DNA of 64,000 nucleotides. It comes from Shimazuella kribbensis DSM 45090 (GTDB taxonomy: Bacteria > Bacillota > Bacilli > Thermoactinomycetales > Thermoactinomycetaceae). Shown here one piece after another: positions 9,373-17,489 of this stretch (position 1 is its first letter; each line of letters starts with the position of its first letter). Position numbers and translations under genes: made by a program. The notes below the pieces were generated by a model, which worked only from the letters and a program-made list of their open reading frames with translations, ran no database searches and had not been told where the DNA came from. The DNA is taken from positions 186,001-250,000 of the forward strand of contig NZ_ATZF01000002.1 in NCBI RefSeq assembly GCF_000428065.1, read 5' to 3'.

Positions 9373-9570
9373 TCCATTTCACACCTTATTATAGTTGTAC
9401 TACTCACACCTATTTGTTCTGTTACTTGTATTACTGTAAACCATACTTCTCACAGCCTAAAAGAAAGTTCTACAGCAACATTGTTTAAAATAAATGTTGC
9501 TATAGAAAATCTCCTTAATGTAAAAATAGAATACCGCTTTAAACCGACATACTTATTAGTGAGGTGAGAA

Positions 9571-10473
9571 ATGAATATTGAAATTCGGAATGGTTATGAA
9601 AAAAACCTGAAACAAAAACGGTGGCCTAAAGATACCATAGCAGCGGGTTGTCGTCATACCATTGGGCTTAAATCAAACGGTACAGTGACGGCTGTGGGTG
9701 ACAATAAATATGGTCAATGTAATGTAAGCGGTTGGCTCGATATTGTGACGGTCGCTGCTGGTAATGTTCATATGGCGAAGAATACGGGTAATGCTCATAC
9801 AATTGGGCTTAAATCGGACGGTACTGTGGTGGCTGCGGGATGGAATAAGCATGATCAATGCGATGTAAACGACTGGAGCAATATTGTGGCGGTTGCGGCG
9901 GGTTGGTGTCGTACCATTGGGCTTAAATCGGATGGTTCGGTGGTAGCTGCGGGCCGAAATAATGAAGGGGAATGCAATGTAAACGGCTGGAATGATATTG
10001 TGGCGGTCGCGGCGGGTGACTGGCATACCATCGGTCTTAAATTGGACGGCACGGCGGTTGCTGTGGGTAATAATCGGTATGGTCAATGCAATGTAAGCGG
10101 CTGGTGTGATATTGTAGTGGTTGCGGCAGGTTACCTTCATACCATTGGGCTTAAATCGGACGGCACAGTGGAGGCTGTGGGTTTGAATAAGCATGACCAA
10201 TGCAATGTAAGCGGCTGGTGTGATATTGTGGCGATAGCGGTGGGTAGTAATCATACAATCGGGCTTAAATCGGACGGCACGGCGGTTGCTGTGGGTAATA
10301 ATCGATTTGGCCAATGCAACGTAAGCGGCTGGCGCGATATTGTGGCGGTTGCGGCGGGTTGCGCTCATACTCTCGGTCTTAAATCGGACGGCACGGTGAT
10401 TGCTGTGGGTGATAATGAATATGGCCAATGCAACGTAAGCGGCTGGTGCGACATCCAACTGCCCGGCAATTAG
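9571..10473 (+). CDS. RCC1-like seven-repeat beta-propeller protein
   Basis: A 300-residue protein made almost entirely of seven repeats of 38 residues, each of the form AAG..HTIGLKSDGTV, then AVGDN.YGQCNVSGW.DI. This is the short RCC1_2-type repeat, and seven copies would close a seven-bladed propeller. Repeat 2 carries a nine-residue insertion (HMAKNTGNA). There is no signal peptide or membrane helix, so it should be cytosolic. The start has GAGGTGAG upstream. GC is raised (33 of 60 bases in 9901-9960) against AT-rich flanks, and the DNA repeats have a 114-base period. A binding partner is unknown; propellers of this type bind proteins. Confidence 0.85.
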   Translation: MNIEIRNGYEKNLKQKRWPKDTIAAGCRHTIGLKSNGTVTAVGDNKYGQCNVSGWLDIVTVAAGNVHMAKNTGNAHTIGLKSDGTVVAAGWNKHDQCDVNDWSNIVAVAAGWCRTIGLKSDGSVVAAGRNNEGECNVNGWNDIVAVAAGDWHTIGLKLDGTAVAVGNNRYGQCNVSGWCDIVVVAAGYLHTIGLKSDGTVEAVGLNKHDQCNVSGWCDIVAIAVGSNHTIGLKSDGTAVAVGNNRFGQCNVSGWRDIVAVAAGCAHTLGLKSDGTVIAVGDNEYGQCNVSGWCDIQLPGN

Positions 10474-10519
10474 TTTCCGGTGAGAATACTATGAGAAATC
10501 CAAATGATGGTTAGTGACA

Positions 10520-10546
10520 GCGACCTAGGAAACTAGGTCGCTTTTT
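10520..10546 (+). terminator. Terminator after RCC1-like gene
   Basis: Perfect nine-base stem GCGACCTAG / CTAGGTCGC with a four-base loop and five Ts. Confidence 0.92.
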
Positions 10547-10881
10547 GTATTTTGTAAAACTAAACTCTCCTACTTGTAGCAGGAGAGTCGGATTCGGATC
10601 AATGCAACCATATTTCCCTTAAATTTATATTTCTCAACTTAAGAAAATACAGAGCTATATTTCGTTTTTCAAAGGGTGCATATGACATGTATAATGTATA
10701 TCCATTTTTCCTATGCAAAGTGAAAACTTGATGGAGTGGAATGGGAGTCCAGATTAGTTATAGGAAATTTTGAATTAGATATAATTGAAGCTCAGTCATG
10801 TGACTTAATTGTGAATAGGATTCTGGCGATAATGGGAAAATAAGGAGTGTTAAAAACTCATACTTTTATTTGAGGTGAATA
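10547..10881. other. Leader region of the DUF421 gene
   Basis: Contains a hairpin ACTCTCCT/AGGAGAGT (10564-10588) without a T tract and a candidate minus-10 box TATAAT near 10689. No gene is visible. Confidence 0.35.
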
Positions 10882-11571
10882 ATGTCTGATCTATTAGAAA
10901 CTATTCTAAGAACCATATTATCTGTAAGCTTACTCATGATAAGCATTCATATAATTGGAAAACAAGTCATTTCACATATGACTTATTTACATTATATTGT
11001 TCATATCGCTTTAGGTTCAATTGCAGCTAACCTTGCTTTTGAAACAAAGCTTAACTTTTTTAATCTAACCGTTTCTTTTGTCATCTTTGTAGGTATTTCC
11101 GTTCTATTGTCTCATCTTGCCTTAAAAAGTCGTACTTTAAAAAAATGGATTATTGGAAAACCTATTACCCTTATCGATAAAGGAAAAATTCTTGAAAAAA
11201 ATCTATCTAAAATCAATATGAGCTTAGAAGTATTGACTGAAAATCTAAGAAAAAAAGATATTTTTGATATGAATGAGGTAGAATGCGCAGTGCTGGAAAT
11301 GGATGGTGGACTATCCGTTTTAAAAAAAGCAATATATCTTCCAGTTACTTGCAACGACTTAGCATTGCAAAAAGCTGACATCTCTTTTCCAATAGAATTG
11401 ATTGTAGATGGAGAAATTATATTCGAAAATTTAACAAGAAAAAATTTGACGATGAATTGGTTAGAAAAAGAGTTGGTTAAGCGAAAATTGGTACACAAAG
11501 ATGTTAACTACATGATACTTGGTACAAATAATCAACTGTATATTGATCTATATCAAGATCACTTGAAATAG
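10882..11571 (+). CDS. DUF421 membrane protein (YetF/YdfR-like)
   Basis: A 229-residue protein with about three N-terminal membrane helices (residues 8-25, 35-55, 58-80) and a cytosolic DUF421 domain. The family marks IGKPITLIDKGKILEKNL and the segment around VECAVLEMDGGLSVLKK are clear. B. subtilis relatives YetF, YdfR and YdfS are membrane proteins, some linked to spores or stress; the biochemical role is not established. The start has GAGGTG seven bases upstream. It appears monocistronic. Confidence 0.85.
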   Translation: MSDLLETILRTILSVSLLMISIHIIGKQVISHMTYLHYIVHIALGSIAANLAFETKLNFFNLTVSFVIFVGISVLLSHLALKSRTLKKWIIGKPITLIDKGKILEKNLSKINMSLEVLTENLRKKDIFDMNEVECAVLEMDGGLSVLKKAIYLPVTCNDLALQKADISFPIELIVDGEIIFENLTRKNLTMNWLEKELVKRKLVHKDVNYMILGTNNQLYIDLYQDHLK

Positions 11572-11749
11572 TAACTATACAGGATCTCTGTAATCTGGCT
11601 CGATCTAAATAATCTCTTCACACGTTTTGCTAACAGCCTTTTCTCCTAACACTCACAATATCTCCAAAACCTCGTCAAATCCTCTAGCCTAACAATGAAG
11701 CCTTCCTTGCTATGCATACCGATAGAAAAACAAAAGACGCTTCAACAAC

Positions 11750-11940
11750 CTATTCCACATTAAATGTATAGTATATATCCATTTCCCCCTGTGGATGAAC
11801 CACTACTCTTTCAAGTAGCGTTCTAAACGCATGATGCAAATTTTGACCATCATTGTTCAACACAAGGAAATCTAAATCATTTCGTATTTGATAATCGTTA
11901 TTAGAACAGTATAAATTTTGTTTTTTTCATAACCGGTGAA
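11750..11940 (-). pseudogene. Serine recombinase C-terminal fragment
   Basis: The minus-strand frame ending at 11750 reads HHAFRTLLERVVVHPQGEMD then IYYTFNVE and a stop, which resembles the C-terminal end of large serine site-specific recombinases (LLERVVV...IYYRF). No catalytic domain or start remains. The surrounding 11572-12013 interval contains no other gene. Confidence 0.45.
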
Positions 11941-12013
11941 CATCTTACTGTTTTAGAGTCTGTATCCCCGACATGGAGAAATTTCTAAACTTGATTCTTC
12001 TTGTTTGATTCTC

Positions 12014-13084
12014 CTATAAATCCTTCTTCGGAATGGAGATAAAGACACTTGTTCCTTTCCCTACTTTACTTTCAACCCTTATCGAACCCTTGTGTTCTTC
12101 CACTAACTTTTTCACAATCGTTAACCCTATTCCACTTCCACCTAGTTTACGACTTCTTGATTTATCTACTCGATAAAATCTTTCGAAAATCTTCGATACT
12201 TCAGAGTCCGGGATACCAATTCCTGTATCTCTAATCAGAATTGTTGCATCATTGTCTCCTTCTGTTACTTTCACAATCACAGTACCACCAGAAGAGGTAA
12301 ATTTAAGAGAGTTCGATAATATATTGATTAGTATTTGCGCGATACGATTTCGATCCGCAAATACGACAACACATTCAGGAATTTGCGTAACTAACTCCAC
12401 ATTTTTTAGTATAAAATTGGTCTCCATTGTTCGAACACTCTGCTGTATAATTTCAACTAGATTCTCCTTCCGTTTATGAAGAGTAAATCCAGGAGATTCT
12501 AGGTTAGTTAATTGTTCTAAATCACCCACTAGATGAATCAATCGTTCCAATTCCTCTTGACATGAATGAATTCGTACTGGCGTCGGTTCCCAAATCCCGT
12601 CTTCAAATGCTTCCATATGACTTTTCAATGTGGCTAGAGGAGTTCGAAGCTCATGAGCAACATCAGATGTTAGATTCCTTCTTAGTACTTCATGTTTTTG
12701 TAATTGCTCCGTTAGATGATTTAATGTCTGACCTAAATGTGCCAGCTCATCAGTTCCCTCTACTTTCACACGAGAATTCCAATTTCCTAATGCCATTTGT
12801 TCCGCAATTTTCCTCATCTCAATCATAGGAGCAGTCATACGTTTCGCTATATAAAAACTAATGCAAACAGCAAGCAAAATAGTTCCTACTGCCGTCCAAA
12901 TAGTGGATTCAATCAGTGCTTGCTCAAAGTGGTAATTGTAATAAGTAATGTGAGGATCAGGTAATGGAAATTTCTTTTGGAAAAGAGAAATATGATAATG
13001 CATTTCTATTAAATAAATAATACTAGCTAAGCCCACCATCCCAGACGCTACCGCAATAAACGTCCATGCTAATCGCTTTTTCAT
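12014..13084 (-). CDS. Two-component sensor histidine kinase
   Basis: A 356-residue membrane kinase. Two helices (about residues 9-26 and 58-78) bracket a short outer loop of about 30 residues. A HAMP domain, a HisKA domain with the phospho-acceptor in VAHELRTPLA (about residue 144) and a HATPase_c domain with ILINILSNSLKF (N box), DTGIGIP (G1) and GGSGIGLTIV (G2) follow. It autophosphorylates and passes phosphate to the regulator encoded five bases upstream in the same transcript. The tiny sensor loop suggests membrane or envelope sensing. It is of the BaeS/PhoR general type; the signal is unknown. Confidence 0.93.
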   Translation of the reverse strand: MKKRLAWTFIAVASGMVGLASIIYLIEMHYHISLFQKKFPLPDPHITYYNYHFEQALIESTIWTAVGTILLAVCISFYIAKRMTAPMIEMRKIAEQMALGNWNSRVKVEGTDELAHLGQTLNHLTEQLQKHEVLRRNLTSDVAHELRTPLATLKSHMEAFEDGIWEPTPVRIHSCQEELERLIHLVGDLEQLTNLESPGFTLHKRKENLVEIIQQSVRTMETNFILKNVELVTQIPECVVVFADRNRIAQILINILSNSLKFTSSGGTVIVKVTEGDNDATILIRDTGIGIPDSEVSKIFERFYRVDKSRSRKLGGSGIGLTIVKKLVEEHKGSIRVESKVGKGTSVFISIPKKDL

Positions 13085-13089
13085 CGTTT

Positions 13090-13782
13090 TTAAGATTTCC
13101 CTCCAACAAAGCGATAACCAAAACCATAAACAGCAATCACATAGAAAGGTTTTTTGGGATCTTTTTCTATTTTTTGACGGAGATTTTTTACATGTTGGTC
13201 AATGGTACGATCATCTCCTGCATAACTAAAACCAAAAACTTTTTCGATCAATTCTTCCCGAGAAAACGGACGATCTGGGTGACGCGCCAGTACGAGCAAT
13301 AATTTAAACTCAGCAGGAGTAAGATGGACCACTTCCCCATTTTTTAAAACGATTTGCTTATCCATATCAATTACAAGATCCCCATTTTGAAAACTGACTC
13401 TTGAAGTGAGTAAATCATGGCTAGATCGACGTAAAATTGCTTTTACTCTCGCTACTACTTCTTTTGGGCTAAAAGGCTTGACTACATAATCATCTGCTCC
13501 GATTGATAACCCTTTGATCCGATCTCTTTCCGAAACTTTTGCAGTCAACATAAGAATCGGAACAGGTGATAGCTCCCGTGTTTTTTGGCAAATCATTTCT
13601 CCAGTTACATCTGGTAACATCAAATCAAGGATAATAAAATCCAATGTTTCTTGCTCGATAACTTTTAGGGCCTCTTTACCATTGGCTGCTTCCAAAATAG
13701 TAAATCCTTCTTTGGAAAGATAAGAAGTTAAAACTTCACGTATTTTTTCCTCATCATCAACGATTAGTATAGCTCTATTCAT
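13090..13782 (-). CDS. OmpR/PhoB-family response regulator
   Basis: A 230-residue regulator: receiver domain with phospho-acceptor in FIILDLMLP, conserved LTAK and KPFSP, then a winged-helix domain ending VYGFGYRFVG. I start it at ATG 13782 (MNRAILIVDDEE); the longer frame runs out to the IS605 end and has no basis in the family. GGGTG lies about seven bases upstream. The kinase follows after five bases. The IS200/IS605 element ends only about 80 bases upstream, so the native promoter may have been displaced or replaced. Confidence 0.93.
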   Translation of the reverse strand: MNRAILIVDDEEKIREVLTSYLSKEGFTILEAANGKEALKVIEQETLDFIILDLMLPDVTGEMICQKTRELSPVPILMLTAKVSERDRIKGLSIGADDYVVKPFSPKEVVARVKAILRRSSHDLLTSRVSFQNGDLVIDMDKQIVLKNGEVVHLTPAEFKLLLVLARHPDRPFSREELIEKVFGFSYAGDDRTIDQHVKNLRQKIEKDPKKPFYVIAVYGFGYRFVGGKS

Positions 13783-13861
13783 TTCTTTCACCCATCTCAT
13801 CCAAAATAAAAAGAAAAAAGAGCTGAATGCTCGAACATCCAGATCCAGTAAAATATATGCA

Positions 13862-13990
13862 TTGACCACTCCCACGCGTGAACGCGGGGATTCTTGGGTA
13901 ATCTTCGGTACTCCGAAGAAATTTACCAAGCTCAGACCGCGAGCCCCGCGGCGATTAATCTCCTACCTTCTTGGACGATGTTTTTCGCTG
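13862..13990 (-). ncRNA. Predicted TnpB omega (right-end) RNA
   Basis: The transcript of the tnpB 3' end plus the right end normally forms the omega RNA that guides TnpB. Here the tnpB tail runs into a conserved right end with AGCTTGGTAAAT, CCCAAGAATCCC and a terminal hairpin ending GTCAA. A related block at 42999-43117 shows the same segments, supporting a conserved structured RNA. The guide would come from the flank left of about 13862. Confidence 0.5.
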
Positions 13991-15059
13991 CATTGATGTC
14001 CCGATCATGATGTTCCTTACAGTTTGGGCATGTCCATTCTCGCAGATGGAGTTTTTTGACTTCTTTGTTTTTGTATCCACAGGAAGAGCAACGCTGACTG
14101 GATGGGAATGACTTTCCAACTCTCACTAGCGTTCTCCCATATTCTTTGGCTTTGTATTCCAGCATAGAAATAAATTCCGACCACGATGCATCTGTGATCG
14201 ATTTTGCTAGGTTGTGGTTTTGGACCATGTTTTTCACTTGTAAGTTTTCGATACTGATGACTTGGTTTTCGTTCACCAGTTTCGTCGACAGTTTATGTAA
14301 AAAGTCATGGCGTGCGTTGGTGATTTTTTCATGAATACGTGCGACTTTAATTCGCGCTTTGTGCCAATTGGAACCATCTTTTTTTCGTCGTGACAAGACT
14401 TGCCCAGCTTGTGCTAATTTTTGTTCATAGCGGCGAAAAAAATGACTAGGATTCACTTTGCTCCCGTCATCGAAGATCGCAAAGTCTTTGAGTCCCAAAT
14501 CGACCCCAATCTCTTCTTTTCGCGCTGGAACAGCTCGTATATAGCTTCCTTCGCAGAGAATCGATACTTTATATTTCCCTGTCGAAGTACAACGAATGGT
14601 CGCGGACAAAATACGACCGCTGATTTCTCTTGATTTTACAAACTTCACCCAACCCAGTTTTGGCAGTTTGATTTTATTTCCATTGATTTCAATCGTAGGA
14701 CGACTGTTTTTCGGGTAGTTGCATTGGCTGGTGTATGCTTGGACTCGATTTTTTCGGCTTTTGAACCGAGGAGCATCATTTTGCTTCTGGAAAAAACGAG
14801 AAAAAGCAGCTGCAAAATGTTTTAACGTGTTTTGTAACGAAGTGGAATCCACTTCTTTTAGCCAAATGAGCTCTCGTTTCTGTTCCGTGAGTAGTTTAGA
14901 GCAATTTGCGTAGGTCAATCCTTTTCCCGTTCCTTGGTACGCTTCGTTCCATTGACCGAGAAAATGATTAAATATGAATCGGCTGCACCCAATCGATTTG
15001 TTTATTAACGTTGTTTGTTCTTTGGTTGGTCGAAGTCGGAATAGAAATGCCTTGTGCAT
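13932..15059 (-). CDS. tnpB: TnpB, RNA-guided nuclease of IS605
   Basis: A 375-residue TnpB. It has an N-terminal helix-turn-helix and OrfB_IS605 region, a RuvC-like core with Asp in [13 protein letters not shown], Glu in [11 protein letters not shown] and the last Asp in [11 protein letters not shown] four-cysteine zinc ribbon (CSSCGYK ... CPNCKEHH) lies between them. All catalytic residues are present. In characterised homologues TnpB plus omega RNA cuts DNA next to a TAM and helps keep the element in the genome. It starts four bases after the tnpA stop. Length is typical. Confidence 0.92.
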   Translation of the reverse strand: MHKAFLFRLRPTKEQTTLINKSIGCSRFIFNHFLGQWNEAYQGTGKGLTYANCSKLLTEQKRELIWLKEVDSTSLQNTLKHFAAAFSRFFQKQNDAPRFKSRKNRVQAYTSQCNYPKNSRPTIEINGNKIKLPKLGWVKFVKSREISGRILSATIRCTSTGKYKVSILCEGSYIRAVPARKEEIGVDLGLKDFAIFDDGSKVNPSHFFRRYEQKLAQAGQVLSRRKKDGSNWHKARIKVARIHEKITNARHDFLHKLSTKLVNENQVISIENLQVKNMVQNHNLAKSITDASWSEFISMLEYKAKEYGRTLVRVGKSFPSSQRCSSCGYKNKEVKKLHLREWTCPNCKEHHDRDINAAKNIVQEGRRLIAAGLAV

Positions 15060-15063
15060 GGGC

Positions 15064-15463
15064 TCACCTTCTTTGCTGATTTTCGATATACTGCTCGACT
15101 ACTTCTAATGTAGCTGTCCCGACCGTTGCGACAAAGTAGGAGTTTGTCCATAGCGAAGGAATTCTTGATTTTAGGTGTGGGAACTCCTGCCTTAGCACTC
15201 GGGATGTATAGCCTTTGAGATGCTTGACTACTTTATGTATGCCAAATTGAGGATCGCATTGAATGAGTAAGTGAACATGATCAGGCATGATTTTCATGTT
15301 AGAAATCGTTGCTTCCAATTCTATCGCTTTTTGGAAAAACAGCTTTTAGACGATCCTCTACAGGTGGAACCAAAACTTTCCGTCGATACTTCGGGCAGAA
15401 AACAACATGATATTTGCAGTCATATACGATATTTCGATTACTTTGAACTGTTCTCACTTTCAT
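15064..15463 (-). pseudogene. tnpA: TnpA, Y1 (HUH) transposase, single-base frameshift
   Basis: The N-terminal half starts at ATG 15463 (VYDCKYHVVFCPKYRRKV...PPVEDRLKAVF). The C-terminal half continues in another frame with the HUH motif (PDHVHLLIQ) and the catalytic tyrosine (VEQYIENQ). The two frames differ by one base. Deleting one base of the GG (plus strand) at 15333-15334 restores a continuous IS200-type transposase of about 132 residues. The element is therefore probably unable to move by itself unless a trans TnpA exists or frameshifting occurs. Confidence 0.85.
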
Positions 15464-15634
15464 CACCTATTGCTAATTTCATAACAATTATTAGATACAT
15501 TCAAGCAATCTAATCTAAAGAGTAAAAAAACGTCAGGCTTGCGAGAGGGGAAAATTACCCTTCCCTCGCCTAACGTGAGCTTTCATCCCCATAGCTGAAG
15601 CTAGGGGTTTTCTCGCTCGCAAAGATATAATGTT

Positions 15635-16612
15635 TTACGCTTTTAATTTGGAAACCCACACATTATCGTAGACCATATCCAAATAACGATCGCCTCTATC
15701 TGGTAAAATGGTGACTATGTTAGTTGGAGCTTTCAGTGAAGGAATCAGTTTTTGCACAGCAGCGATCACTGATCCAGAAGAACCTCCAGCGAAAACACCT
15801 TCTTTTTGTAATAATACCTTACATCCTTGTACAGAATCATAATCATTCACCCAAATTACATCATCCATTTCTTCTGGCTGAAAGATTTCCGGGACACGAC
15901 TTGATCCAATTCCAGGTATTTCTCTAGAGGCAGGAGGAGCATTAAAAATAACGGAACCTACAGCATCTACTGCAACTACTTTCAATTTGGGATATTTTTC
16001 ACGGAGTCTTCTTGCTGTCCCCAATATACTTCCAGTAGTACTTACCGCAGCAATTAAGATATCGATCCTTTCTTCTACTTGTTGAAGAATCTCTCTTCCG
16101 ATCCCATGATAATGCGCTTTCCAATTATTTTCATTTGCATATTGATTGATCCAATAACTGTTAGGGATTTTTTGGGTTAATTCTTTTACTTTGTTAATTC
16201 TTGTTTTCAAATATCCTCCTTGGTCATCTGGATTCTTTACCATAACCACATTTGCTCCTAAAGTCTGCATCATTTTTAAATTGGTTTTGGAGATTTTTGG
16301 ATCTACTACACATGTAAAAGATAGATCATAAATTCGAGCCATCATTGCTAAGGCAATACCAAGGTTTCCTGAAGAACTTTCAATTAAATGGGTATTTTTC
16401 CGGATCAAACCATCTTGTATTCCTTGTTCAATGAAAAATCGAGCAGGTCGATCTTTCATGCTCCCTCCAGGATTCATAAATTCTAACTTTGCCATAACAT
16501 TTACATGTGTTTGTGGAAATAATTTCTCCAATCGTACAACAGGAGTATTTCCAATACAATCTTTAATGGAGCTTGGAATCGATGAATCTTTTTTTTCTTG
16601 TAACTCTATCAT
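15635..16612 (-). CDS. sbnA: SbnA-like PLP synthase (ACEGA synthase)
   Basis: A 325-residue fold-type II PLP enzyme of the cysteine-synthase superfamily. The PLP lysine lies in NPGGSMKDRPA. The phosphate loop reads SSSGNLG, as in SbnA rather than the TSGNTG of CysK. SbnA condenses O-phospho-L-serine with L-glutamate to N-(1-amino-1-carboxyethyl)-glutamate on the way to L-2,3-diaminopropionate. Length equals that of SbnA. ATG 16612 is chosen because AGGAGG lies nine bases upstream. It follows the SbnI-like gene on the same strand after 28 bases. No SbnB partner is in the window. An ordinary cysteine or cyanoalanine synthase is less likely. Confidence 0.8.
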   Translation of the reverse strand: MIELQEKKDSSIPSSIKDCIGNTPVVRLEKLFPQTHVNVMAKLEFMNPGGSMKDRPARFFIEQGIQDGLIRKNTHLIESSSGNLGIALAMMARIYDLSFTCVVDPKISKTNLKMMQTLGANVVMVKNPDDQGGYLKTRINKVKELTQKIPNSYWINQYANENNWKAHYHGIGREILQQVEERIDILIAAVSTTGSILGTARRLREKYPKLKVVAVDAVGSVIFNAPPASREIPGIGSSRVPEIFQPEEMDDVIWVNDYDSVQGCKVLLQKEGVFAGGSSGSVIAAVQKLIPSLKAPTNIVTILPDRGDRYLDMVYDNVWVSKLKA

Positions 16613-16640
16613 GTAAGTAATCCTCCTAAAATGCTTTTTT

Positions 16641-17489
16641 CTAAGCCTCACATAGATATATACTTTCTGAATAATGACGCAATTTTTCTGACCACTGATT
16701 GCAAAGTTGATTCCATTCCTTTCGATTTACTAGAGGTGATTTTAATAAATCGAGAGGAATTCCTAAGTTTAACAATCTACCTTCCACAATAGAACGAGTG
16801 ACTCCAGCTGGTACTGTTTGACCTACTGAAACAATCTTTTTCAATTCCGAAATCGTACAATTAGGGTGTCGCACAAGGACTTGATTCGAATCAGGGCGTA
16901 AGCAAGTTCCATTGGGGAACCGATTTACTTGGTAATCTCGATTATAAGTTGCGACAATTCGATGCCATGTGTGAAGTCTAGCTAGTAAGTCTCTCTTTCC
17001 CGTTTTTGCATACACAAAATGCTTTCTACCACTTGACTCTACTACTTCTACGATGGGCAACTCTTTTTGCACTGTGGATATCCAGCAGAGAGTAGAATCC
17101 TGCTTCACTTGTTCCAGCCAACTCCCTGATGATACGAGATGTTCCCAAGCATCCAGCTTTACATCTGATGAATCTACTAGTTGGATCGGAACCCGCTTAC
17201 AACCCAACATTCCCAAAGCAGTAGTACGATGAGCACCATCTAGTATCAGATATTTATTTTCTGGTATAGCCATTGCAAGTAACGGATTTCGTAACTTGCC
17301 CTCCCTTTGAATCGCTTTGAGTGTTGTGATGGATCGAACCTTTTCTGTCGGTTCGTGCAAACGAATTTTTTCGATGTTCACCAGTTTAAGCGAAGATAAA
17401 ATATGGATGGGAAACCCTCCTTGAAATAAAAAGTTTAAAAGACTAATTTCCGGATCGATTAAGCCGTATTTTCGTCCATAATCTTGCAT
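16641..17489 (-). CDS. SbnI/SerK-like ParB-fold protein, probable L-serine kinase
   Basis: A 282-residue protein with a ParB/sulfiredoxin-type N-terminal region: IEKIRLHEPTEKVR near residue 40 and YLILDGAHRTTALGMLGC near residue 80. This is the pattern of SbnI and archaeal SerK, which phosphorylate free L-serine to O-phosphoserine, the SbnA substrate. The rest matches the length and general layout of SbnI (about 254 residues), which also regulates staphyloferrin B genes. The only reasonable start overlaps the MFS gene by 47 bases and lacks a strong ribosome site, implying translational coupling. Kinase function is inferred from similarity and from the adjacent sbnA-like gene. Confidence 0.7.
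   Translation of the reverse strand: MQDYGRKYGLIDPEISLLNFLFQGGFPIHILSSLKLVNIEKIRLHEPTEKVRSITTLKAIQREGKLRNPLLAMAIPENKYLILDGAHRTTALGMLGCKRVPIQLVDSSDVKLDAWEHLVSSGSWLEQVKQDSTLCWISTVQKELPIVEVVESSGRKHFVYAKTGKRDLLARLHTWHRIVATYNRDYQVNRFPNGTCLRPDSNQVLVRHPNCTISELKKIVSVGQTVPAGVTRSIVEGRLLNLGIPLDLLKSPLVNRKEWNQLCNQWSEKLRHYSESIYLCEA

Larger units (their letters stand above)
13862..15622 (-). mobile_element. IS200/IS605-family element (tnpA frameshifted, tnpB intact)
   Basis: About 1.76 kb. The tnpB-side end carries a subterminal hairpin (CCACGCGTGAACGCGGGG, about 13870-13890). The tnpA-side end carries a CCCCATAGCT/AGCTAGGGG hairpin (about 15587-15610). These imperfect palindromes replace inverted repeats in this family, which transposes as single-stranded DNA. 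Exact cleavage sites and the target tetra/pentanucleotide cannot be fixed by eye. It separates the two-component system from the sbnA-like gene. Confidence 0.8.

Noticed and set aside
9640-10450. 114-base periodic DNA repeat that could be taken for a CRISPR or satellite array
   Set aside because: The period equals 38 codons and the repeats are protein-coding; there are no unique spacers.
9673-10458. 261-codon open frame on the minus strand across the RCC1-like gene
   Set aside because: It is the shadow of the repeat-coding strand; the plus-strand protein has the family repeats, a ribosome site and a terminator.
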